64,000 nucleotides of DNA, taken from positions 1 through 64,000 of the forward strand of contig NZ_JACJTQ010000008.1 of assembly GCF_014698735.1 (NCBI RefSeq), given 5' to 3'. This document shows, piece after piece, positions 27,038-35,867 of this stretch. A program made the position numbers and the translations under genes. Below the pieces are notes generated by a model. That model was not told where the DNA came from and made no database searches. It saw only the letters and a program-made list of their open reading frames with translations. The stretch is from Anabaena catenula FACHB-362. GTDB lineage: Bacteria > Cyanobacteriota > Cyanobacteriia > Cyanobacteriales > Nostocaceae. Positions within the stretch are counted from its first letter, which is position 1. Every line of letters starts with the position of its first letter.

Positions 27038-27517
27038 TCACTTTTCAGGTGATTTGAGAGCTTGATCCAAAACTTGTCTAGCCTGTTCTGCTTTAGTTCG
27101 TGCTTCTTGATAACGGATATTAGCTTGGGCGAAATTTTTGAGAACCTTAAAACCTTCCTTGAGACGGGTGATTTCCTCCTCAGTAACCACATTATCTGAG
27201 AATAAAACATCAACCGCTTTACGAATTTCCAAAGCTTCAGACCGTGATTCTTGCACCTTCAACTTCAGTGTAGCCAAATTGTTGAGAATCTGGACGGCTT
27301 GGGTAATGGCATCCTCACCGCTAGTATTATCAATAGTTGGTTCCTTAACTTCAATTAACTGTTGAGGTCCAAATCCTTCTTCTAGTTCTGTGGATAGCTG
27401 ATCAGTATCCATCAGTTCCATCAACTGATCCATTGCTTTATCACGGGCTTTAGCTGAATCTTTGCCAGGAACAGAAAGAATAATTTCTGGGCTTTGAGCG
27501 AGAGTATACTGAACCAT
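27038..27517 (-). CDS. Conserved cyanobacterial hypothetical protein
   Basis: A 159-residue acidic helical protein (MVQYTLAQSPEIILSVPGKDSAKARDKAMDQ split around residue 15; EEGFGPQQLIEV; then long helices from about 75 to 159 with heptad character, ending ALKSPEK). It looks like a protein widely conserved in cyanobacteria with no known role; the long C-terminal helices suggest coiled-coil interaction. ATG 27517 is preferred over a TTG three codons upstream. Divergent from the membrane-protein gene at 27687. Confidence 0.7.
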   Translation of the reverse strand: MVQYTLAQSPEIILSVPGKDSAKARDKAMDQLMELMDTDQLSTELEEGFGPQQLIEVKEPTIDNTSGEDAITQAVQILNNLATLKLKVQESRSEALEIRKAVDVLFSDNVVTEEEITRLKEGFKVLKNFAQANIRYQEARTKAEQARQVLDQALKSPEK

Positions 27518-27686
27518 ATTAGGCAAAATGTGCTGGTTTACTAAGCTAGGGAGAAACTAGACACAAGAATTGTCCAGCGCCATAATGACCATATCATTTG
27601 GTGATGAGTTTATGCTATGGGTCTAAACTAAAATCAAACTTTATACTAGATAAAGAGAAACTCAAATACAAGAGGAGAGGAGAGCA

Positions 27687-28967
27687 ATGACTCCCAATCC
27701 CGCCATTATGCGATCTGTAGAACAATTGGGCTACCGCGTTACCGTTGGTGACGTAGCAACCCAAGCAGGTTTAAATTTAGCTGAAGCCAATCAAGGATTA
27801 TTAGCCTTAGCATCCGATGCTGGGGGACATTTACAGGTAGCAGAATCCGGTGATATTGTTTATAAATTTCCCCAAAATTTTAGAACAATCTTGCGTAATA
27901 AATACTTGCAATTACGGTTGCAGGAATGGTGGAAAAAAGTTTGGGGAGTGCTGTTTTACTTAATTCGCATTTCCTTTGGAATTTTCTTAATTGCTTCTAT
28001 AGCGCTGATTAGTGTCACCATCATCATTATCATTACTGCTGCTAACTCAGATCGGGATAACGACAATAGGAGCGGCAGTTCTCGTGGATTCAATTTCTTC
28101 TTTTTCCCAGATTTATTCTGGTATTTTAGTCCCGATTATAGGCAACAATCCCAAGACAGGCGACAACAAAGAGGGGAAGAGAGCGATCTCAATTTCTTTG
28201 AAGCTGTGTTTTCATTTTTGTTTGGTGATGGTAATCCTAACGCCAACTTAGAAGAACGGCGTTGGCAAGAAATTGCGACAGTGATTCGTAATAACAAAGG
28301 AGCAATAGTAGCAGAACAAATTGCCCCATATCTGGATGATTTGGGTGAAAAATATCAGCAAGAATATGAAGATTATATGTTGCCTGTACTGGTTAGATTT
28401 AATGGGCAACCCCAGGTAAGTGCTGATGGGCAAATTGTCTATTATTTCCCAGAGTTACAAGTAAGAGCCAGCAAAAAAAAGCGGCAGTCAATAGCTCCTT
28501 ATTTAGAGGAATTTCCTTGGCGGTTTAGTGCGGCTAGTTCAGGAAAAATTATGTTGAGTGCTGGTTTAGGTGTACTCAATTTTGTGGCTGCTTTAATACT
28601 GGGAAGCTTATTGAAGGATGGCACAGTTGCCGCGCAAATAGGCGGACTAGTAAGCTTTGTACAAGGAATTTATTGGCTGTTGTTGGCTTATGGAGCAGGT
28701 TTTTTAGGTATACCCTTATTGCGTTATTTTTGGATTCAATGGCGCAATGGTAAAATTGCTGCTGGTAATAGGCAAAGGATAGAAAGAGCAAGATTGTTAG
28801 CAAATGCTGATTCGGCTTTACAGAAGAAAATTGCTTTTGCTAGTGAATTTGCTACAGAAAAAATCATTGGTAAAGAAGATTCTGTTTATTCCAGTGAGAC
28901 AGACTTGCTAGAACAAGAATTTGAGCAAGTTAAAAAACAGAACCGATTAGATGAATCAAAGGATTAA
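27687..28967 (+). CDS. Conserved membrane protein with two winged-helix-like modules
   Basis: A 426-residue protein with a strong Shine-Dalgarno (GAGGAGAGGAGAGCA before ATG). Residues 1-75 (IMRSVEQLGYRVTVGDVATQAGLNLAEANQGL split; ending GDIVYKFP) and residues about 190-260 (ATVIRNNKGAIVAEQIAPYL ... GQIVYYFPEL) look like repeats of one winged-helix module. Transmembrane segments lie at about 92-118, 290-312 and 325-345. The loop between the two modules is rich in Asn, Arg and Phe. I know related proteins across cyanobacteria and plants but no established function. Cytosolic wHTH pairs on a membrane anchor could hold a nucleic acid or protein partner. Confidence 0.75.
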   Translation: MTPNPAIMRSVEQLGYRVTVGDVATQAGLNLAEANQGLLALASDAGGHLQVAESGDIVYKFPQNFRTILRNKYLQLRLQEWWKKVWGVLFYLIRISFGIFLIASIALISVTIIIIITAANSDRDNDNRSGSSRGFNFFFFPDLFWYFSPDYRQQSQDRRQQRGEESDLNFFEAVFSFLFGDGNPNANLEERRWQEIATVIRNNKGAIVAEQIAPYLDDLGEKYQQEYEDYMLPVLVRFNGQPQVSADGQIVYYFPELQVRASKKKRQSIAPYLEEFPWRFSAASSGKIMLSAGLGVLNFVAALILGSLLKDGTVAAQIGGLVSFVQGIYWLLLAYGAGFLGIPLLRYFWIQWRNGKIAAGNRQRIERARLLANADSALQKKIAFASEFATEKIIGKEDSVYSSETDLLEQEFEQVKKQNRLDESKD

Positions 28968-29052
28968 GGTTGGGAGATGGGGTGACGCGGGGATGGGGAG
29001 ATGGGGAGACGCGGAGATGGGGTGATGGGGTGATGGGGAGAATTAAGCTATT

Positions 29053-29087
29053 CCCTGCACCCTGCACCCTGCACCCTGCACCCTGCC
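29053..29087. repeat. Heptamer tandem array (CCCTGCA)x5
   Basis: Five units ending at the stop codon of the SpoIID-like gene. Just before it (28975-29040) lies a purine-rich GATGGGG/GACGCGG repeat tract that does not code. Confidence 0.88.
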
Positions 29088-30232
29088 TATTTAGCCTGAA
29101 TTGGTGTTAGAGCTACACCTTGGTAATAATGTCCTAAAATTTGTAAATGGCTGGCTCCGCGTTGGGCTAAACTATACGCGCCCCACTGACTCATACCTAA
29201 ACCATGTCCATAGCCTAGCCCTTGGAGGACAAAACTGCCATTTTCTCCTTTGCTAACGCTAAAACGGGTACTTTTTAGCCTGAGTGCGGTACGAACTTCT
29301 TCACCTTTAAGTACTTTAGTACCTTGATCACCGACGATTTTTAAGGTTTTCACGCTGCGGAAAGGAGAGAAAGATTCAGCAACCATATCTTTGATGTTGC
29401 CTATCCCGGAAATTCTGGCGCTAATTTCTCCAGGAGAGAAGGTTTTTACCCAATTGCATTCTTTGAAACCTTGATCAAAGTCTTGTACTGCACGCAGGTA
29501 AGGGAGGGTATTTCCCCAAACATCTTCTACATTTTCGGTGTGTCCACCAGAACAAGCATGGAAGACTGAGAGAATAATTCGGTTGTTATAGGTGAGGACT
29601 TTTCCTGCTGTGCCATCTACAGCACCATAAGTGTTACGGGATTCGCTGCTGACACCTTTGTAGATTTGCCAGCGATCGGGACTATCTCCTAAGTCATAAA
29701 CGGGATTGTTACGCTGTTTTTCTCGTTCATAGAGGGCATAGGTACGGGCTGCGATCGCTTGGGCTTTGAGGGCTTCGGGAGGCCAACTAGAATTCATTTC
29801 TCCACCGATGACGCTGTAGAGATATTCTTCTAAATCGACCCAATTAACTGCGGTTAAGCCTTTTTCGGTAGGAATGACAAGAGTTCTACCTCGAAACCAG
29901 CGATCGCCAATATAAACAAATCCCTTAGCAGTTGGCTCAATCCAAAATAACCCAGATTGCCATTTATCCAAAGCCACTCCCCCAGGAACTGATTGAGCAG
30001 CATAAGCGCTCATTGCTGGCAACTGTCCAAGAGTGCGTCCTGCACTATCTTTAACTATTGCAGTTGTGGAAGCACCAACTTTGACTTGATTTACTCCCCT
30101 CTCAATTGCTACGCGCAGGATGACAGATGCTTGAGCAGGAGCAACCAAAACAAACCACAAGAGGATACCTATCCACCAATGTTGTCCTTGAATCCGGGAA
30201 AATAAAGTACCTAAATAAAGTTGGATTTTCAT
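29087..30232 (-). CDS. SpoIID/LytB-domain exported protein
   Basis: A 381-residue protein with an N-terminal signal sequence (WWIGILLWFVLVAPAQA, cleaved near residue 36) and a SpoIID/LytB domain: VDLEEYLYSVIGGEMNSSWP, ALKAQAIAARTYAL, FHACSGGHTENVEDVW and GYGHGLGMSQWGAYSLAQRG. In Bacillus, SpoIID is a lytic transglycosylase that removes stem-less peptidoglycan; cyanobacterial homologues likely remodel the wall, possibly at septa. Full length; ATG start at 30232. Confidence 0.93.
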   Translation of the reverse strand: MKIQLYLGTLFSRIQGQHWWIGILLWFVLVAPAQASVILRVAIERGVNQVKVGASTTAIVKDSAGRTLGQLPAMSAYAAQSVPGGVALDKWQSGLFWIEPTAKGFVYIGDRWFRGRTLVIPTEKGLTAVNWVDLEEYLYSVIGGEMNSSWPPEALKAQAIAARTYALYEREKQRNNPVYDLGDSPDRWQIYKGVSSESRNTYGAVDGTAGKVLTYNNRIILSVFHACSGGHTENVEDVWGNTLPYLRAVQDFDQGFKECNWVKTFSPGEISARISGIGNIKDMVAESFSPFRSVKTLKIVGDQGTKVLKGEEVRTALRLKSTRFSVSKGENGSFVLQGLGYGHGLGMSQWGAYSLAQRGASHLQILGHYYQGVALTPIQAK

Positions 30233-30337
30233 GCTGATTGTCTAATCACAAGCCTCTACAAGTTCAATAAGACAGTTCTCCCAGATAGGAGCTTGCCACC
30301 TCTACTTATTATGCATTTTGATTAGACTTGTGGGGTT

Positions 30338-32569
30338 TTAATCAGCAGATTTAATCGTGTCAGAACGTTTTGGAGATTTCCTGACTTTTGGCGAATTATT
30401 CACCTCATTAGCCACAATACCAATTAAATTCAACTGGCTCAAAATTTCGGTTGCTTGCATTAGTTCCTGTGGGGTTAACTGACCAATGCGCCCAACTATG
30501 ACAATTCCATTACAAACAGAGGCGATAATTCTAGCATCAATGCTATCTAAAACAGAAGGAGCATCTATCAACACCAAGTCATAAATTTGCTCAAAGGACT
30601 CAATCAATTCTTTCATCCGTCCAGAACTAAGCAGATTTACCACATCTTCTGGTGTTGGACCAGCAGTTAAAATATCAATTGAGGGGTGAATAGGCTGGAT
30701 ATAATTATGAACTTGGGTTTTGATATCATCCACCAATAGCAGAGATAGCCCCCAATCATTGGAAATTTCCAAGATTTTATGTAAGCTGGGCGATCGCAAG
30801 TTAGCATCAATAACTAGTACCCGTTGATGCATATGTGCGGCACTAGCCCCAAGTCCCAAAGCTAAAGTTGTTTTCCCCTCTCCCGGTACGGCTGAAGTCA
30901 ACATCAAGGACTTGAAAGGCAAGGGATTCTTGAATATTTGAATATTTTGATAAATCATATCCAGGGTTTCATGGCTGGATAATTTGTCGTTGTTTTCCAC
31001 CGTTGGGGATGCTGAATTTTGCCGCCCACGTCTAATAATCCGCTGAAGTCTGTTTTTTAAACTTGGTTTTCCCAACTTGGACACAGAACCCAGTAATCGA
31101 AGGTTTGTTAGCTTCTGTAAATCCTGTGCCGAAAAAATTACCTTATTAAAAACTTCCCAAATCAAGGCTGCTGCCACACCTAAAATTGGACCAATTAGCA
31201 CTCCTCCAATTATCAATAACCATTTACGATTACCGATATAAATCCCCAAGTCTGGCTCTTCCAATACTTGCCAGCCAAATCCTCCTTGAGCCATTTTCAT
31301 TCCCAATGACTGTTGTACCTGAAGCAATTGATCAAGTGTTCGGCGTTGGAATGTTATATCTGCAAGCAATCGATTGTACTCTGCTATTATGCTGGGGTAT
31401 GTACTTAGTTGCAAGCGAATGCGTTGTTCAGATTTAGCTAAATTATTTTCATTGTTAATTAGTCCAATGGCTGTTTTTTGTAACTGCTGTAACTCATTAA
31501 CTAACTTTGGCTCAACTCCTAATAAGCTTTGTGTTACGGTGTTAGTATTGACAGATTGCTCTTTTATTTCTTCCTGTAATAAGGCAATTTGAATTTTGTG
31601 TTTTTGCTTGAGTTTTATTACCATTGGTGAATTATCAGTATAGCGCAGACGCTCCTGAGCCAAACTCAATTCTGTCTTTTTCACCTCATCTAATAAGGCT
31701 TGGTAGCGGCTAGAACGACTCAAACTAGCTGCCACTTGTGCATTCTGGCTAGAAGATGCTATTTTTTGATCTAGGCTATTGTACTGAGCTTGTAAAGCTT
31801 CAAATTCAGCGCGAGTAGTTTGTCGTTGTTTTTGAAGATCAGCAAGAGATTCTACCAGGATTTTATTTTGTACTAACGGGTCAACTAAATTATGTTTCTT
31901 GCGAAATAATTCTAATTTTTTCTCTGACGCTATTACGTCTTTTTGCAACTTGGGTAATCGATTGTTAACGAAAGCTAAAGCTTGATTTACACGCTGCTTC
32001 TTTTGGTCACTGTTGTAGTCTTGATAAACTTTCTGGAGAGCTTGCAATACTCTTTTTGTTTTTACTGGATCTGGGTCTTTGAAAGAGACTATAAATACTT
32101 GATTAACAACCTGATTAAATTCTGATAAACCCTCCACTGGGGTTACTTGCAAAGCTCCTTGATCGCCGGAATCATTTTTACCCTTCAGATTTTCTATAGT
32201 AATATTGGGATAATGAGATCGTAACAAATCTACAGCTTGTTGTACCAGCTTGGAACTCAGCATTAATTTCATCTGATGAGTATATTCTACAGATGAAAAA
32301 TTAGGGTTAATTAACTCAGCTTTTGCATTTTCCTGCTTCTTGATTGATCCTGATCCTTCATCTAAATCAGAACTCACCATGATCTGCATAGAACTCTGGT
32401 ACATCGGTTTAGTGATGACAGCTAGAAGAGAAGTAACTGAAATCACTGCACAGGAAACCCCTAAAATCAAAAAGCGTCGGTAAAACAGAATTGTAGAGAT
32501 TTGTTTAATGTTAACCGACCTTGGCTTAGAGGTAGTAAGCTGTTGATGATTTAGACCAGTTGTAGCCAC
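30338..32569 (-). CDS. Wzz/Wzc-type polysaccharide co-polymerase with BY-kinase-like domain
   Basis: A 743-residue inner-membrane protein. A Wzz domain (two transmembrane helices at about 28-50 and 450-475, with a long periplasmic coiled coil between) is fused to a cytoplasmic P-loop kinase: Walker A SAVPGEGKTTLALGLG, Walker A' VLVIDANLRSP, Walker B YDLVLIDAPSVLD. Such proteins set exopolysaccharide chain length and export. The C-terminus ends SPKVRKSPKRSDTIKSAD and lacks the tyrosine cluster autophosphorylated in Wzc/CpsD, so regulation must differ. No wzx, wzy or glycosyltransferase genes are next to it. ATG at 32569. Confidence 0.9.
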   Translation of the reverse strand: MATTGLNHQQLTTSKPRSVNIKQISTILFYRRFLILGVSCAVISVTSLLAVITKPMYQSSMQIMVSSDLDEGSGSIKKQENAKAELINPNFSSVEYTHQMKLMLSSKLVQQAVDLLRSHYPNITIENLKGKNDSGDQGALQVTPVEGLSEFNQVVNQVFIVSFKDPDPVKTKRVLQALQKVYQDYNSDQKKQRVNQALAFVNNRLPKLQKDVIASEKKLELFRKKHNLVDPLVQNKILVESLADLQKQRQTTRAEFEALQAQYNSLDQKIASSSQNAQVAASLSRSSRYQALLDEVKKTELSLAQERLRYTDNSPMVIKLKQKHKIQIALLQEEIKEQSVNTNTVTQSLLGVEPKLVNELQQLQKTAIGLINNENNLAKSEQRIRLQLSTYPSIIAEYNRLLADITFQRRTLDQLLQVQQSLGMKMAQGGFGWQVLEEPDLGIYIGNRKWLLIIGGVLIGPILGVAAALIWEVFNKVIFSAQDLQKLTNLRLLGSVSKLGKPSLKNRLQRIIRRGRQNSASPTVENNDKLSSHETLDMIYQNIQIFKNPLPFKSLMLTSAVPGEGKTTLALGLGASAAHMHQRVLVIDANLRSPSLHKILEISNDWGLSLLLVDDIKTQVHNYIQPIHPSIDILTAGPTPEDVVNLLSSGRMKELIESFEQIYDLVLIDAPSVLDSIDARIIASVCNGIVIVGRIGQLTPQELMQATEILSQLNLIGIVANEVNNSPKVRKSPKRSDTIKSAD

Positions 32570-33252
32570 TATAAAAGCCCTCTACTATTGAAACAATATA
32601 TCTATCTGGAAGATGGTTATGAGAAAAGAATTGGAGAGAATTTATACTCAAACTTATCTCAGAAAAAATTAATATCTATTCTTCCCATGATGATAGACCT
32701 ACTTCACAGAACATTTTCTTGAATTTGTAGTGATTACATAATCTATTCATTCAGATATATGTCCAGTCAGCACTATGATAATAAATTTCCTCATAAGATT
32801 TTTAAATCTTTAATGAAGCCTGGACATGGAATCTATTAAGGTTGATATTATATTTTCCATAACTAGTGAAACTACTCAGGTTATTTTTGAAGTTATTTTT
32901 CAGTTATTGTGAAAAAATTTGCATCGATTTTGAAAAATGATGGCTACAGATGGAAAACTGCAAAGCTGATGTAAGTAAGTCTGTGAAAATCCAAAATATA
33001 AAATCCAAAATGGGATCTAAACCTTTGTGGTTGTCATGGGTTGGACAACAGACACCAGAAATTGTAGAGACGTGACACAAAATATTTATACAATTTTTGA
33101 CGCGATTATATAAGTTCAAAGAAATAATTACGGTGTGGAATACCCCACCGATATCATCGGTTAGCACACCTTATGAACAGTTTGCAAATTTTGTTTACAT
33201 TTGTTATATTTATTTACATAAGGAAACACAAGTTAAAACAAGAGGTTCCAAA
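32570..33252. other. Intergenic region, divergent promoters
   Basis: AT-rich. Contains repeat-like text (AAAATCCAAAATATAAAATC, and GTAGAGACGTG resembling half of the 8012 palindrome). An open frame of 87 codons on the minus strand lacks a ribosome-binding site and is rejected. Confidence 0.5.
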
Positions 33253-33480
33253 ATGACTATCTTAATTGCATTATTCGTTGTCGGTTGGGTAGCTGCTTCA
33301 GTTGTTGGTTCTTTGGCTTACTTCATGGGTGAACAAAGCAAGCCCATTCATGAACGTAACTGGCGTTCTGAGTCCTTTGAACAGTTGGCAAAATCTATTA
33401 CTGGTATGGAAATAGACTATAGCAATCGCACTCCTGCTTATGTAATGGATGCTTACACAAGCCGTAACCTACCTCAATAG
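33253..33480 (+). CDS. Small single-span membrane protein, Psb35-like
   Basis: A 75-residue protein with one N-terminal transmembrane helix (ILIALFVVGWVAASVVGSLAYF) followed by a polar tail (GEQSKPIHERNWRSESFEQL ... NRTPAYVMDAY). It resembles, from memory, the small photosystem II assembly factor Psb35 (Synechocystis Ssl2148), which binds the CP47 module together with high-light-inducible proteins. ATG 33253 has AGAGG eight bases upstream; the frame is open 52 codons further up but without a start that fits. It is followed by a strong terminator, so it is a single-gene unit. The identification is tentative; the coding call is firm. Confidence 0.75.
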   Translation: MTILIALFVVGWVAASVVGSLAYFMGEQSKPIHERNWRSESFEQLAKSITGMEIDYSNRTPAYVMDAYTSRNLPQ

Positions 33481-33515
33481 TAGTCAAAACAGTCTAAGAA
33501 AATGTCCATAAAAAT

Positions 33516-33546
33516 AACCCCCAGCATCTCGACTGGGGGTTTTGCT
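33516..33546 (+). terminator. Rho-independent terminator
   Basis: Stem AACCCCCAG / CTGGGGGTT with loop CATCTCGA and a short T-rich tail, 35 bases after the small membrane-protein gene. Confidence 0.85.
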
Positions 33547-33653
33547 GTTTTTAATCGAAAGAACAATGATGGTGCCAGATGGATTTGCAGAACTCAGACA
33601 CAGAGAGGAATTTCCCATCCAAAATCTAAAATCCAAAATCCAAAATGGTATGA

Positions 33654-35243
33654 CTACATCGGACGATAAGTGCGATAGTTAATATTGGGGAAAATATTAT
33701 CCATTAACTCTACTTTTTCCAGCCAACCACTATCAACTTTACCGATTTTCACATCTTCATACAGTTTATTAAACCGCATTAAGTGCGATCGCGTTCTTCT
33801 CACCGCATAAGGAACCATTGTTCCCGTCCGCATAATAAACGCCCAGTCAGAAGATTGTGCTAATAATAACTCTCTCGCTGCTTGGTTTAAAGCTTTCCAC
33901 TGCAACTCATCCTCTGGTTCCAGGGTTGATATTTCAATCATCCGTTCCGCAGCTTTGTGTAAATGCGGGTAAACCCACGCATTAGTTTCATTTAACCAAT
34001 ACTCGTGGAAACCCTTATAACCCCAACTCGACTGAGCCGGACGACAGACTTGTTGTGTTGGATTATCTCGTAAATAATCAGCTAAATGGGTCATTTCATA
34101 AGTACTTTGGTCATACCAAGACTTACGGAACAGGTAATCAATAAACCAAGGGCCTTCATACCACCAATGACCAAATAACTCTGCGTCATAAGGAGAAACA
34201 ATAATTGGCGGGCGACCCATAATACCGTGTAAATGCTCAGATTGACGCTCACGGTTATACATAAAATTAGCAGCATGGTCTGCCGCCTTTTCCCTTGCCC
34301 AATAAGGATCATAGAGTGCTTTATCAGAAAGACCTAAGCCACGTCCAGTAATTTTATGATACTTAATGCCCGTATTTTTCCGCTGTCCATTGGGCATGAT
34401 GTAGGGCTTAATATACTCATATTCCGCTTCCCAGCCCAAATCTTTGTAAAATTCCCGATATTCTGCTGCACCAGGATAGCCAACCTCAGAAGACCATACC
34501 TGTTGAGAAGATTCATGATCTCGACCAAAAGCTGCTACACCGGGTTCAGTGAAAATTGGCGCATAAGTACCGAAGCGGGGACGGGGACGAGCGTATAATA
34601 TACCATGTCCATCGGTGAGGAAATAACGCAAACCCGCGTCCGCCAGCATTCGGTCTAAACCTTCATAGTAGGCGCATTCTGGCAACCAAATCCCTCTGGG
34701 CGCTTTACCAAAAGTTTCTTCGTAATGTTCACAAGCTACTTGAATTTGCGCCCACACAGCTTGGGGATACATTTTCATCAGCGGTAAATACCCGTGAGTA
34801 GCACCGCAAGTGATAATTTCTAAGTTATTAGTATCTTGGAACCCTTTAAAAGCCGTTACTAAATCACCGTTATAACGTTCCCATAACTCACGCGCTTCGT
34901 TGAACTCAGCAGCGTAATGTTCAGCTAAATAACGAAGATGACCATTTTGGACATTTCGCTCGGCTTCCAGTTCTATAAGTTCTTCTAGTTGTGCTAAGTG
35001 TGCGTCATAGCGTTCTTGTAGCAGAGGATCACGCAGCATAGACACGAGAGGAGGTGTCATACTCATCGTGATTTTAAAGTCGATGCCGTCTCGCTTTAAA
35101 CCTTCAAATACTTTCAATAAAGGGATATATGTTTCGGTGATGGCTTCATATAGCCATTCCTCCTCCAGCACGTAGTCACTTTCTGGGTGACGAACGAAGG
35201 GTAAATGTGCGTGAAGTACAAGCGCGACGTAGCCTATAGCCAT
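33654..35243 (-). CDS. GH57-family 1,4-alpha-glucan branching enzyme
   Basis: A 529-residue glycoside hydrolase family 57 protein. LVLHAHLPFVRHPE at the N-terminus, GIWLPECAYYEGL with the catalytic glutamate (about residue 188), and SPYDAELFGHWWYEGPWF with the catalytic aspartate (about 352) are characteristic of GH57 branching enzymes; a DUF1957-type helical domain fills the C-terminus. It would introduce alpha-1,6 branches in glycogen, alongside the normal GH13 GlgB. Alone on its strand; ATG at 35243. Confidence 0.93.
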   Translation of the reverse strand: MAIGYVALVLHAHLPFVRHPESDYVLEEEWLYEAITETYIPLLKVFEGLKRDGIDFKITMSMTPPLVSMLRDPLLQERYDAHLAQLEELIELEAERNVQNGHLRYLAEHYAAEFNEARELWERYNGDLVTAFKGFQDTNNLEIITCGATHGYLPLMKMYPQAVWAQIQVACEHYEETFGKAPRGIWLPECAYYEGLDRMLADAGLRYFLTDGHGILYARPRPRFGTYAPIFTEPGVAAFGRDHESSQQVWSSEVGYPGAAEYREFYKDLGWEAEYEYIKPYIMPNGQRKNTGIKYHKITGRGLGLSDKALYDPYWAREKAADHAANFMYNRERQSEHLHGIMGRPPIIVSPYDAELFGHWWYEGPWFIDYLFRKSWYDQSTYEMTHLADYLRDNPTQQVCRPAQSSWGYKGFHEYWLNETNAWVYPHLHKAAERMIEISTLEPEDELQWKALNQAARELLLAQSSDWAFIMRTGTMVPYAVRRTRSHLMRFNKLYEDVKIGKVDSGWLEKVELMDNIFPNINYRTYRPM

Positions 35244-35867
35244 AATAATTGTGGGTTGGTACTAGTAAATTGAAGGTCGAGAGTTTGGCTGAAATTAACA
35301 ATATTTTAAGATGATATCGGGATCGTGAAGGAAGTTTTATCAGTTAAGCCTCACAAGTGTTTTCAGAACGGAATATCTAACCCCAGATAGTTGTCATAAC
35401 TACATATAAAGTAATTATACTGATTTTATTCTCTTTGCTATTGCAAATACCATAATATATTTGGTTTGGCAAGCATCTAGATCACTGAATCTAGTAGAAT
35501 TTTTTGAGGTTACAAAATTTTCTATTAATTTAATAAATACATAAAGTTTATATAAACGATAAGCAACAACTAAGTGTTACTCTTTGTTAAGAATCTTAAT
35601 TAAATTCCCAAAATTACTCATAAATTACCGGACAAGATTAGAGAACTTAATTTTTTGTTACTTTCTCGCTGACGGTAAGAGTAAATCTGCTATCCAGCTG
35701 ACTGGTTGGCAAAGATGATCCTGTCAAGTCTCAAGTATCGGTTCATCTTGGTGATTTTGTTGCAGCTTTTGCAAAAAAAAGAACTGTTCAAATCCAGTTA
35801 TTCCAGGAGCAGAACTTTTTTCTATTCCATTGTCACAAATACCAACAATCAGAATAAGGCATTTAAA
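35244..35867. other. Long leader/promoter region of the MAA cluster
   Basis: Very AT-rich, no repeats, no gene. It must hold the promoters of the divergent GH57 gene and of mysA. An in-frame extension of mysA back to 35706 lacks a ribosome-binding site and has an unlikely sequence, so it is taken as leader. No clear -35/-10 could be chosen. Confidence 0.5.

Noticed and set aside
32904-33167. 87-codon minus-strand frame upstream of the Wzc-like gene
   Set aside because: No ribosome-binding site; it covers dispersed repeat text and the region needed for promoters.
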